From Paralithodes platypus (lineage: Eukaryota > Arthropoda > Malacostraca > Decapoda > Lithodidae), in NCBI GenBank assembly GCA_032716605.1, contig CM064580.1, positions 34,112,728 to 34,176,727 of the forward strand: DNA of 64,000 nucleotides. The letters run 5' to 3'. This document shows positions 52,112-61,675 of this stretch, piece by piece. Below the pieces are notes generated by a model. It saw nothing but the letters and a program-made list of their open reading frames with translations. It was not told where the DNA came from and searched no databases. The position numbers and the translations under genes were made by a program. How positions within the stretch are numbered: the first letter of the stretch is position 1; every line of letters starts with the position of its first letter.

Positions 52112-52495
52112 TTGTAGGGGGTTCACCGGCTTTGTTTTATCTTTCTCTCCTTTTCTCTCTTTCCCTGGCTTGTATCCATTCTGCCCCATTCAACCAACTG
52201 TTTTAAGACGTTTATCCCCATCCAGGTGTCGATATCTTCCTGGCGAGCGATAGCGAGCCAGCATTGTATGGAGAGATCCGGCTTCGCCGGAGAAGTTTTT
52301 CTATCGAAAAATGTACAAATTTAGCTTGCTATCAAAACAAACATATATATATGCTGGCTCGCTACCGCTCACCAGGAAAATATTGACACCTGGATTGGGT
52401 AAACGTCTTCAAACAGTAGGCTGAATGGGGCCGAATGAATACAAATCAAAGAGAGAGGGAGAGAAAGAGAAAACAAGCGAGGTAGGCTCCCTTAA
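52112..52495. mobile_element. Foldback element, ~150 bp inverted arms, related to family 2 MITEs
   Basis: The left arm (about 52115-52262) pairs with the right arm (52350-52495), including CCAGGTGTCGATATCTTCCT against CCAGGTGTCAATATTTTCCT. A TTAA at 52492-52495 bounds the right end (TTAAGGGAGCC inward). The left end reads TAGGGGGTTCACC, lacking a clean TTAA. The centre (52263-52349) holds a CCGGCTTCGCCGG hairpin. The GGCGAGCGATAGCGAGCC block is shared with the MITEs at 21.8 and 22.5 kb. Confidence 0.82.
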
Positions 52496-52698
52496 GCTCG
52501 TCGTTACACTTTCACGTTTTACGATACTCTGATAAAATACATGACCGAGTTCTTGAGTAGGAGGAAATAATGAGAGAGATCATACTTTTGTAATTATTTA
52601 ATTGCCATATAACCTATTTGTTTAATCTATAGTCAGACGCATAGATGGTCAAGCACCAGTTGGAACATAATCGACTGCAAACGAGCCAATACAATGAT

Positions 52699-52748
52699 AT
52701 ACTATATATATATATACCGGTATATATATATACATATATATATATACA

Positions 52749-52805
<57 letters not shown>

Positions 52806-52842
52806 TATATGCAGTATATATACATATACAGTATATATGGAT
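52699..52842. repeat. (TA)n microsatellite with ACAGT, ACCGGT and GCAGT interruptions
   Basis: About 140 bp of TA-rich repeat. The Tyr-Ile reading frames here are artefacts. Confidence 0.95.
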
Positions 52843-53584
52843 ACATTAAGTGTAGTAAATAACTGTTGAACACATGTGTGTTTCTGTGTGTTTTATATGG
52901 CGTGTTAGGATTTGATAACTTTAATTTAACAAATACTATAACATGTGTATTTCATAATAACTATCCGCTTGATAGATTATTAAATGGTGGCAATTTAAAT
53001 GGATTTATTTGCATACATAAACATCACAAGAGCTCATGAATATTTGTCAGTTTCTGTGCCAGTTTTCCTCTTCTTCTCTACAATTTGGGAGAAGCTAAAG
53101 CCAGCTATATCAAAGCATTTTCCTGGGAGTTGCAGTTCTAGGAAACGACAGGATCCGGGGCTGTGTGCCAGAAGTAAAGGAGTGAATTCTAAAACAATTT
53201 GGATAGAAACACAAAGGAGAGAGAAGCCTTCTGTTAAAGGTTGAGATTGTGCCTTGGGAACTTTTACCATAATGCAAGAATATATACAGACGTAGAGATG
53301 AGAGACCAAAATGTAAGAGAAGGAAAGGAGAAAAACGAGGATATAATTATTTGGAGAGTGTGGAATACAAGACAGAACATTACTGATCCATGTCATATAG
53401 TAGAAAATATATTTATTCCAACTAATAGATGGAGAAAGTGCTCTAATTGCCTACAATATGTAGTAAAACGTTTTACAGATCAAACTGTATATAGTTATAA
53501 TGTATCAATATTAGAACGATGCCTCACGTTGAATTATTTGTGTTTATTATCTTCTTGCTCATGTGATTATTTTCGTAATCATCT
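52843..53584. other. No gene seen
   Basis: Short open frames on both strands without recognisable motifs or supporting context. Confidence 0.5.
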
Positions 53585-53694
53585 TGGGACATTTTTCGAC
53601 CGAAAAAGGTACAAATGTATCTCGAAGGGGGTCTTTGGGGTGTTTCTTAAAGCTTGATAGAGGTCTAAGGAACAAGCTAAAAATCCTCCCTTAA
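53585..53694 (-). mobile_element. Family 2 MITE end fragment
   Basis: The reverse complement follows the left end of the 22500 MITE (CTTGATAGAGGTCTA, GGGGTCTTTGGGGTG). It ends at the TTAA that also starts the next element, but the terminal GGGGGTAGT is replaced by GGGAGGAT. Confidence 0.55.
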
Positions 53695-53984
53695 CCCCTT
53701 CAGACAGGATATATTAACTTACTGACGGGTTAGCAGACCGCCCGGTATTTCCCCTACAACTGTCTATCTCACACTGAGGGACCGTTAGAAGTCGGAGGAA
53801 TTTGGGGTTGCCACCAATCGACAGATTCTGATCTAACTTACCTAACTTACTGAGCTCAAAATGATGCAGAAGCGTCATACAACTTATTATTGAGCTATTT
53901 CACTAGGCTCATATGACGCGATCGTGTCATATGGGCGGAACCGCCATATGACGCAATCACGTCATATGAGACGGAGAGGGTTAA
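53691..53984. mobile_element. TTAA MITE, family 3, second copy
   Basis: TTAA lies at 53691-53694 and 53981-53984. The ends are CCCCTTCAGACAGG and, inward on the other strand, CCCTCTCCGTCTCAT. It contains an internal palindromic stretch with CATATGACGCGATCGTGTCA and CATATGACGCAATCACGTCA. It shares its ends with 29324-29556. Confidence 0.78.
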
Positions 53985-54034
53985 GATGAGGATGAGTTAA
54001 TTTCTCGCTAGCTTAGAAAAATGGCTATAGGCCC

Positions 54035-54522
54035 TTAACACCTTAAGAGCGGCCTATGCGGTTTATTTATATGTACCGCCCAGCGGGGTGTTTTTAGCCA
54101 AAATAGGGCTGTTTACGTGATCATTTTCATGCCTAAATAAGACCCAGAACGTAAAACAAGTATCTATCCCTGAAAGGGCATAAACAGAGCTTTCGAATGA
54201 CACCATAACGATCCTTTTATGATGGCTAGTTTTCTTGCAATAACCGTGCAACGCGAGTGCAAAAAGCATGTAATTAGGCACTTTCCCCATACAATTCCTT
54301 ATATAGCGAGTGAGAGAGGTAGGAGGGAGGTGAGATTCGTGTCAGTAGGTTCGCCGCGGTGGTCTGGAGCAGTCATACGCTCGCTAATCTCCTGCCACCA
54401 CTTGTCTCTCTCTCTCAGCAACATTACGTGCTGAAATTGCCACTCGAGTTATGTCGAGCGCCGCCACATAGTCCAGCTTTATTTAACTCGACTTATGTGG
54501 TGAGCCGCTAATTAAGGGTTAA
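54035..54522 (-). mobile_element. TTAA MITE, family 1, copy D
   Basis: TTAA lies at 54035-54038 and 54519-54522. The ends are CACCTTAAGAGCGG and, inward on the other strand, CCCTTAATTAGCGG. Same orientation as copy C. Confidence 0.92.
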
Positions 54523-54750
54523 AGAAGACTCTATTAGATGTGTGGACTTGTGTTTGTTAGCGGTGTCTAGTTCCTTCCTCTGCTCCTTATTGTTAATAAT
54601 AATACCAAAGCTAATGTTGTCAAAAAATTAACATTAGATATCTTAATATACTCCATGTCAGATTGGTTATGAACAAAATTATATACACACTAAAATAAGA
54701 TACAAACGCAACTAAAATTATACTATATAAGCTCATCCAAGAAATATAAT

Positions 54751-54788
<38 letters not shown>

Positions 54789-54818
54789 TGAGTATATATC
54801 ACAAATACACGTGAGCCA

Positions 54819-54907
54819 CGATAGCCGACGCTTTAATCAACTACTGCCGTGGTGTAGTTGATTAAAGCGTTGGCTATCGTCTTGACGGTCGGCGGTTCGA
54901 ACCCCAC
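54819..54907 (+). ncRNA. tRNA-like SINE head or tRNA pseudogene with self-complementary 5' part
   Basis: 54847-54907 has an A box (TGGTGTAGTTG, 54850-54860) and a perfect B box (GGTTCGAACCC, 54894-54904) ending in CCAC. The anticodon stem has a 4-base loop instead of 7, so it is not a functional tRNA. The 26 bases at 54854-54879 are preceded by their reverse complement at 54819-54844 (one mismatch), with a 9-base loop. The flanks are (CA)n/(TA)n microsatellites. Confidence 0.6.
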
Positions 54908-54924
54908 TGAGAGATTAGAAACAT

Positions 54925-54931
54925 ATATACC

Positions 54932-54965
<34 letters not shown>
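54925..54965. repeat. (TA)n microsatellite
   Basis: A TA run with an ACCGT interruption just upstream. A shorter TA run lies at 55300-55325 and a (CA)n run at 54752-54777. Confidence 0.9.
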
Positions 54966-54967
<2 letters not shown>

Positions 54968-55029
54968 CTAAATATTTAAAGAAACATATATTCAGCACAT
55001 AATTACGGCATAGAGAAAATATCCGCATG

Positions 55030-55150
55030 ATATATTACATTTGTGTTCTGTGTGAATAAAGGAGACAAAAGGCAAAACTGTCTGTAACAAGTGTCCCCCT
55101 CAAGGTTGAAAGAGTGAGAGAGCCAAAAGCAAGGCACGGTAGATGTAATT
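55030..55150 (-). mobile_element. 3' UTR fragment of the APE LINE
   Basis: GTGAATAAAGGAGACAAAAG, CCCCCTCAAGGTTGAAAGAG and CAAAAGCAAG match 60510-60595, the region just beyond the LINE ORF stop, in the same orientation. No coding part is present. Confidence 0.6.
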
Positions 55151-55975
55151 TAGGTGTTTGGGAAAGAAATGTGGTTTACTTGTTTAATATAATGAAATTA
55201 ATAGGAGGAGGAGGTGTTCTTGGCGTTAATCCTTGTATATCAGTTACAATATGTTGTATGTAGTTACCACGTCACTCTAGAAATTAAAATACTAGTTTTT
55301 ATGTATATATATATATATATATATATGTGTAATGTGTGTAATGTTGAAGGATGTAATTGCATAGATGGTGATATGCAAACAACTGAGAACTGAATCATGA
55401 CAGTTAGGGCTGCTTCATGTTTAGAATACCTAATGAAAATGTTGAATAAAAAGCAGATATTTAATAAAAATTTGTTTAAGGTGAACATGGAATTAAAATT
55501 ATAATTGATAGATAATACATATACTTCTTATATACTTTAAAATATGATTACATGATAACACGAATTACATAATTATATTTCAGTCATGTATGTGTGCTTA
55601 GAACTTGATTGGCTATTAATATTCATAGAGGTAGACTGAACACAAATGCTTTGAAGTTATTTATTTAATTTTTTTTTAAAAAAGACCTCCGTCTACGTAT
55701 TGTGAAAAACCTGTTATCCTCCGGCAAATTGTGGGGTTGAGTGAGTGGGATTGAGGGGGGACAGTGAATGAAGGAGGATGCATGTTTTTCATAATACGTG
55801 TTGCTAGCCCCAAACGCGCGAGCAACTGTGGCTTTCAACCATCCGACACATCCCCTTTTATTAATGTGCATCACACATGTTACATACAAATAAGGTTTAT
55901 GTTTTGTTTTACCCTACTGTGGAAAGACTACGGATACACCACTCCTGCCGGGGCCTCACGCAGTGGCATGCCCCA
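55151..55975. other. No gene; may include the 3' UTR of the following minus-strand LINE
   Basis: 55151-55770 is AT-rich with nothing recognised. About 55800-55975 is GC-richer and lies just past the stop of the REL-type LINE, so it may be its 3' UTR. I could not place its 3' end. Confidence 0.45.
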
Positions 55976-55978
55976 GTC

Positions 55979-58543
55979 CTATCGAACTGATCTCATGACG
56001 CTGGTGGCATTGCCCCGGAGGATAGCCATCCCTAGTCTTTGCTTGAGCCAGAGGGTTTCCCGGGGTTCTCCTGAAACTTCTCTGATTTTACGGCCTATTT
56101 CATTCACCATCTTAAGGGTGGTAGGGCCGAAGACTCCTGAAGTTTCGAATGCCAGGGGCTCGAACTGATGAATTCTGGCGATGGCTTGATATTTTTCTCG
56201 CTTTTTATTTTCTGCTATCCGGGCGGCTTCACCTGCTTCGTCGGCGTTTCTGGCGGCGTTGGTTGTGGAGAAAGTGTCAACACATGTGGCATCCCACACG
56301 AGGCACCGGCCATTCTTGTAAGAGAAAGTGGTCATCCTATCTGGCCGTTTGCCGTCTTCTCTGTGAAGTCCATGTGGTTCGAGGATTGATGCACAGTTAG
56401 CACTCTGCAGGGCCCGTTTTATGACATCATTTAGTGCAGAGTGTCTTGGCAGGCGGCCTGCGTTGTAATTACATGACAAGGCATGGTGACCTTGAGCATC
56501 CATCCTCCCATCACACTTGCAAGTGTGTGGGTGACAAACTGCCGCACCCACTCTGAGCGCGATGGCGACCCGGAGCGCTTCAGCATCCAAGTGAGTTCCA
56601 AGAGGTGGGATGGGGATGGCGTGTAACCACAAGCCACTCTCCGAACGGGCGGCTGCCTGGAGGCGTGCTTTTGCAACCTGGTCTGCATTGGTTAGGAGAT
56701 TTTCTTGAGTTTTCTTCGCCGAGATGGTATCCCACGCTTTCTGCTTGCTCCTGGAGGTACCCTGAGGCTCCTCCTCTACTCCTGTACTTCCCTTCCAGGT
56801 GTTAATCGCTGCTGTTACGTCCCCATTAAGTGTCATTCCGGGTTTAGAATAAAGGATGGACAATACGAGGTCGTTGGTCGCGATGAGGGAAGAGATAAAG
56901 GCTGGGGAGGCAATATCCGAGGCTCTCCGTATGCCCAAGCCCCCGAGGCGGACAGGAAGGGTGGCTTGTGTCCAGGCCCGTTCTTTAAATTCCACGTTGG
57001 TGATGCTGGTCACTGCTTCTCGGATTATGCTGTCTAATTCTTGGAGGCCGCCATTGTTCGTGTAAGTCATCGATGTGCGCAGGAGGTATTGGAGTTTTGG
57101 GATGGAGAAACAGTTCTTGAGCAGGGCCAGAGCTGAGTGGGCATCGATGTGTATCAGGCGACTCACGAGACGTTGAAGCTCCTCCTTTTTAACTTGAAGT
57201 GCTGGTGGGATTGCTGCCAGAGTTAGTGGGGAACCTAATAGGGTTTGCTGGTGCTCCTGAAGGATCTTTACATCTGGCAATATGTTTCGGAACAGGGCCT
57301 GAGTCTCTTCTCCTTGTTCACGTGTGTGGTTGAGGAGAACAAGTTCACATTTGGTGTCATTTATCACTAGCCCGGCCTGGCCGAGGTCAGTTATGATGTT
57401 ATTTAGGTCGGTTAGAACGTTCTCTACTGACCCACCCAAGGTTGCATCGTCCAGGTACCATACATTCAGCTCTGACCTTACTTTGTTAGCTGCTGCATCC
57501 ACCCCTATTGAGAAAAGAGCAGGACCACCTGGATCTCCCTGCTGTAACCCGGTCTCTGATGGGATTACCGTCTCGCCAAAAATCAGGATTGAAGGTTTGG
57601 AATAAGCCTGCCAAAGTAGGGGGTACAGAGTGGGGATGTGTTCTTGAGCTGCACGGAGGAAGACATCCCTGCGAATGCTGTTGAATGCGTTCCGCATGTC
57701 AATCTTTAGAAGCACTCGTTTTTCTTGGGCTTGGCTGAGGTAGGTGCGGGTTGCGTGTACAGCAGCTTCACACCCCCCTGGAGTTCCGAAACCTAGTTGA
57801 ACTGGTCTTAAGTGTTGACCTAGGCCATTCGAGAGTGGTTTCAAACCCACCTTTGTGGCAAGGCGGCGGAAGGTGTTCCCTACTGCTATTGGGCGCACAC
57901 CGCCATCTTTTTTTGCCAGTGCACAGAGTGATGCCCCAAAAAATAGGGGTGTGGCACAGTCGGGTACTTCCCCTCTTAAAACCATGTTGATGAATTTGGT
58001 GAGGGTTTCCAAGAGTGCCTCCCCAGCAGCTCCTGATCCCTGACCCAAGAGGCCTTTGAGGTGGGCGGGTCGGATACCATCTGGGCCCGCGGCTGAGCCT
58101 GCTGGGAATGAAGTCACTGCGGCGACCACCTGCTCCTTCGTGACAACTAAAGGTTGGCGCATCTGGTCATTTGGGGCAGGGGGGAGGTTTAGGTCCCTAG
58201 GTGTAGGTGGGTGCTTTTCTTGTAGGGCTTCAACAACTTCGGTGCCTTGACCAGCAAAACCTTCTGAAGAGGACAGCAGTCTGACGGCCCCTTTGATGTC
58301 ACTATCCGCCAGCTTCGCAGCGACCCTCTTACGTAGCTGTTCAGCCTCTTCCTCTTCCTTCTCCTGGTGCTTCTGGGCCCTGTTTGGTTGCTGTTCGGGG
58401 GTTCCACCAGTTTGTTTCCATCCATATACTGTGCTACTTGACGTTTCACTCTGGTGGCTAGTGAAACCTGAAGATGGTCTTGTATGTTGGTTCTGGGTGG
58501 TTTTCGGAGGGCCCCATAGGAGAAACCCAGGAGCCGTGCCCAT
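55979..58543 (-). CDS. LINE reverse transcriptase with restriction-like endonuclease (R2/NeSL/Hero-type group)
   Basis: An open frame of 854 residues with no internal stop. RT spans about 130-440: GPDGIRPAHL at 153, KKDGGVRPIAVGNTFRR at 211, LLKIDMRNAFNSI (Asp 282), LQQGDPGGPALF at 334 and WYLDD (362-366, catalytic Asp pair). The C-terminus has a CCHC-type knuckle (CKCDGRMDAQGHHALSC, ~675-691). It is followed by KRPDRMT (~732) and LVWDATC (Asp 751), the PD-(D/E)XK pattern of restriction-like endonucleases in early-branching LINEs. It copies element RNA at a nick made by its own nuclease. The real N-terminus is in another frame (58189-58968); the first ~55 residues here are out of frame. The clade within this group is not resolved. 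Confidence 0.9.
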   Translation of the reverse strand: MGTAPGFLLWGPPKTTQNQHTRPSSGFTSHQSETSSSTVYGWKQTGGTPEQQPNRAQKHQEKEEEEAEQLRKRVAAKLADSDIKGAVRLLSSSEGFAGQGTEVVEALQEKHPPTPRDLNLPPAPNDQMRQPLVVTKEQVVAAVTSFPAGSAAGPDGIRPAHLKGLLGQGSGAAGEALLETLTKFINMVLRGEVPDCATPLFFGASLCALAKKDGGVRPIAVGNTFRRLATKVGLKPLSNGLGQHLRPVQLGFGTPGGCEAAVHATRTYLSQAQEKRVLLKIDMRNAFNSIRRDVFLRAAQEHIPTLYPLLWQAYSKPSILIFGETVIPSETGLQQGDPGGPALFSIGVDAAANKVRSELNVWYLDDATLGGSVENVLTDLNNIITDLGQAGLVINDTKCELVLLNHTREQGEETQALFRNILPDVKILQEHQQTLLGSPLTLAAIPPALQVKKEELQRLVSRLIHIDAHSALALLKNCFSIPKLQYLLRTSMTYTNNGGLQELDSIIREAVTSITNVEFKERAWTQATLPVRLGGLGIRRASDIASPAFISSLIATNDLVLSILYSKPGMTLNGDVTAAINTWKGSTGVEEEPQGTSRSKQKAWDTISAKKTQENLLTNADQVAKARLQAAARSESGLWLHAIPIPPLGTHLDAEALRVAIALRVGAAVCHPHTCKCDGRMDAQGHHALSCNYNAGRLPRHSALNDVIKRALQSANCASILEPHGLHREDGKRPDRMTTFSYKNGRCLVWDATCVDTFSTTNAARNADEAGEAARIAENKKREKYQAIARIHQFEPLAFETSGVFGPTTLKMVNEIGRKIREVSGEPRETLWLKQRLGMAILRGNATSVMRSVR

Positions 58544-58968
58544 GCGAGGGGTGTCTTGAGCTGTAGGGCCTGCTTTATGATGGTTGTAAGGGCCTCCGCC
58601 ACTTGGATTCTGGCTCCTTTAGGTACCCGGGCAAGGACCTGGATCCGTGCTTTCCATTTGGTCACCAGTTGGATCAAGTCGGCGACCGGTGTTGCCGGTG
58701 TTGCCCCGGTTGGCTCTGCAGTGGGCCTTGGGCATGCGAGACATTTCCAGTTTGGTTGTTCTCCTGATGTTTTCTTTGTCAGCTTAGCACAAGATAAATG
58801 AATAGATCTAAGACAGCCGGAACATTTTCGCGAATTCTTTCTTGCATTGGTTGTTCCGCACTTAAGACACTTAGTATCTGCTAGGCCATAGTCTTCCAAG
58901 ATTATCCGTTCCTCTGCCTCTACCAGGCCGTCCTCCTGATCTTCCCGTGGTGCTTCCATCTCTACCAT
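58385..58968 (-). CDS. N-terminal PHD-like zinc finger of the REL-type LINE
   Basis: The ATG is at 58968. Cys34-Cys37, Cys49-Cys52, His57-Cys60 and Cys76-Cys79 make a C4HC3 PHD-like finger (KCLKCGTT...CSGCLRSIHLSC...WKCLACP). A basic/aliphatic region follows. The frame overlaps the RT frame by about 350 bp. Family sense passes from this frame to the RT frame at about 58385, indicating one frameshift. Zinc fingers at this position bind nucleic acid or chromatin in related LINEs, which is an inference here. The ORF formally continues out of frame to 58189. Confidence 0.75.
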
Positions 58969-59658
58969 GTCTCCCTTGTTTCAGAAACCCCGGGAAATCT
59001 CTCCTGGCACATATCTAGATTATTGCTGTTGTTATTAATGTATAATTGGCTGGATGCATAACAATTCACTTATCATAGTCGACCTTTCTGATGGGATATG
59101 TAACAAAAAAAAAAAACAAAAAAAACATCACATATCATAGTCAACCTTTCTGATGGGCAATTGGCCTGCTTCTCCTAAAGCTAAGTGGTTAAATGTATAA
59201 ATCCTCGGCATTGGGCACCGGTACAACTAAAAGATCTAACTGATTGAAAGGAAGCACGCCAATTATATCCTATGATTACTTACACTGGCGACGCCACCCT
59301 GATGTTGAGTATTAATGAATGCTTAGGATATTAATAATGCTGTCAACATCAAGATAGGGAGAGAGCCAGAGAGTGAGCGAGAGCCAGGATCTGAGTGGGT
59401 AACCGGATCTAGGGCAGCAGTTATGGAAAAATTATTAAATTGTACAAAATGTTAAGAGAGAGAGAGAGAGAGCAGGGGCGGGGGCGAGGGAGAAAGAAAG
59501 CGAGCTGGAGAGGGGGCTGGCCTGGTTGGGTATGAAAGATGTTAGAGGAAAACAAATAACTAAAATGATAAAAAGCGATCTGAAGTTATAGATAACCAAA
59601 AAAATAATGGCAATGAGGCGGTTAAGTGCGGTGATTGAAAGTGGATGGAAAGATGTTA

Positions 59659-59659
<1 letters not shown>
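58969..59659. other. Possible 5' region of the REL-type LINE; 30-bp direct repeat around an A-rich run
   Basis: TCATAGTCGACCTTTCTGAT at about 59077 recurs as TCATAGTCAACCTTTCTGAT at about 59138, separated by an A-rich stretch (59103-59127). Otherwise nothing recognised. Confidence 0.5.

Positions 59660-59736
<77 letters not shown>
59660..59736. repeat. (GA)n microsatellite
   Basis: An uninterrupted GA run of 77 bp. A shorter one lies at 59455-59472. Confidence 0.97.
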
Positions 59737-59739
<3 letters not shown>

Positions 59740-60326
59740 ATGAAAATGGACCTTGTAGCAAGTATTTCCTAAATGGTTAGAGAGAGGGAAATGAAAATGG
59801 ACCTTATAGCAAATACTTCATAAAGGTTAGAATTGTTTGAGAAGTTGAAGGACCGAGGGTCAGGTCCTTGGGGTAGATGGAAGATGAGGCCTATGGTGGG
59901 GAACCATAAGGGTGAAACTGCCTGCCCTATAAACGGTCACCTCACTCACCTTGTGGTCACTGCTGGAGGTTTATGGTGCCTGGGCAGGGCTGGGCTAGTG
60001 CCTGACGGCTCCTTGTCCCCTCACTGATACTGGTAATAACACTCTCAAGATTAAACTAAATATGCTTTGTGGGCGATGTTTAAACAAGAAACCAGTTCTG
60101 TTTACTATGTGCCGAAACACCATATCATCGCCGATCTTCTGATACGTATATGGGTCACTCAGTCCCACGATACCCCTCCGAAAATCCCCTCTTTTGAGGA
60201 GCTCAACCAACCCGTGTGCTCTCACTGTGCTCTCACTCACTCGCTCAAGTTATTGAAATGGTGCAATACATGAACTAGAGCACTCTCATTCGTCTACTGT
60301 CAAACAATACCATTGTTTGCACAGAG

Positions 60327-60329
<3 letters not shown>
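59737..60329. other. No gene seen; tandemly duplicated ~25 bp block at its start
   Basis: AAATGAAAATGGACCTTGTA with following AGCAAGTA (about 59738) recurs as AAATGAAAATGGACCTTATA at about 59789. Open frames further on lack domains. Confidence 0.5.
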
Positions 60330-60386
<57 letters not shown>

Positions 60387-60402
60387 TGTATATATATATA
60401 CC

Positions 60403-60472
<70 letters not shown>
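60330..60472. repeat. (TA)n microsatellite, about 143 bp
   Basis: TA repeat with ACTGT and ACCGT interruptions near 60385-60404. It abuts the 3' side of the minus-strand LINE. Confidence 0.95.
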
Positions 60473-60476
<4 letters not shown>

Positions 60477-60582
60477 GTATATCTATATATATTTTTTGTT
60501 TCTATGTGAATGAGGGAGACAAAAGGCATAACTGCCTGCAGCGAGTGCCTCCCCCAGATTTAAAAGAGTGACAGGGCCGAAA

Positions 60583-61328
60583 TCAAGAGACGTTCGTGCT
60601 AAAATACCTGGACACACGGAGTTTGAAGCAATTGAAGTCATAGGAAGAGGGAAAGACTGATTCTGGGAGAGAGTTCCAAAGCTCAGCAGTTGAATAGAAG
60701 AAAGTCTGAGAATAGCGTTTCACTCTTGGGTTGGACAGTTGCACAGAGTAGGGGTGGGATTGTGTTGCAAGGCGGGTACTATGTACCCTACGTAGATGAG
60801 GTGGTATACACTGGGAAAGCTCCGAGGAACACAGATTATTGTAGTAGCGATAGAATAGTGAGAGAGATGCAACATTGCGGCGAAGAGAGAGAGATTGCAG
60901 AGAATTGGTGAGTGGAAGGGAGATAATGATATGAAAGGCTTTCCTTTCTACTTTATCTAGGAGTGCGGTGTGAGAGGATCCTCCCCACACATGTGAACAA
61001 TACTCAATACAAGGACGCACTGTGCCTCTGTACAGAGCAAGTAACCGCGCAGGGGTAAAGAACACCTTGAGGCGGTTGAGCACACCCAGCTTCTGGGAGG
61101 TTGCCTTAGCGAGACTGGTAATATGGTCTCACCAAATGAGAGCAGAAGAAAAAGAGACACCGAGAACATTGAGGGAAGATGAAGGGTTGATTTTTGTATT
61201 GTTGAAGAATAAGGGATAGTCCTCTGGAGGTTCCGGAGTTTTGGAAGCATTAAATGTAACAAGGTTTTCTCTACCCCAATTGGAAATAGTAGCTAGATCA
61301 GAAGATAAGCACTTTATGGCTTCATTAC
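60583..61328 (-). pseudogene. APE LINE, C-terminal region of ORF2
   Basis: 61262-60583 encodes EAIKCLSSDLATISNWG-type residues (in pieces), NRLKVFFTPARLLALYRGTV, RPCIEYCSHVWGGSSHTALL, SLRRNVASLSLFYRYY and VKRYSQTFFYSTAELWNSLP. These are the thumb and C-terminal blocks downstream of RT in this LINE family. It ends with a stop at 60583 in a DxxxFxxxVSRYFS context typical of the C-terminus. One frameshift or stop lies at about 61130. It is separated from RT by the insertion at 61329-61675. Confidence 0.85.
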
Positions 61329-61675
61329 GTTTACCTTAGACTGCATCACCGTTGATTCATTTAAACTCCGCCTAGACAAATATCTCGCATCAAACCCGCG
61401 ACTGACTGCGTTTGTAAATGAATAACTTTATTTTATCCCCCCCTCAGTTACTAACCCATCTGTCCCCTACTAACTTCCTAATCCTGCCACGGACATTAGT
61501 TCCAGGGCAGTAATTCCCTTTCCAATGTTCCCTTACCCACTCTAAACCACTGTTTGGACACTTGATCCTCAGTGTTTTGGAGGACAAGCAACCTAGAAGG
61601 GTCACTAGATCTGTTGTTGCTTGATTTCCTTTGTACTCCTTTGTACTCCTTTGTACTCCTTTGTACCTTTGAGGG
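61329..61675 (+). mobile_element. 5'-truncated LINE 3' end inserted in the APE LINE
   Basis: The plus strand reads DCITVDSFKLRLDKYLASNP and a few more residues to a TAA at about 61424, the C-terminus of a LINE ORF2. A ~200 bp 3' UTR follows. It ends in tandem copies of TTTGTACTCC (61628-61660) up to CTTTGAGG. Sequence of the host LINE resumes on each side, on the opposite strand. A terminal decamer repeat is consistent with a LINE 3' end. Confidence 0.78.

Noticed and set aside
53241..53657. 138-residue plus-strand frame
   Set aside because: No recognisable domain, AT-rich composition, and its end lies in a MITE fragment.
58293..58559. Plus-strand frames opposite the REL-type LINE
   Set aside because: Antisense shadows of the conserved minus-strand ORF.
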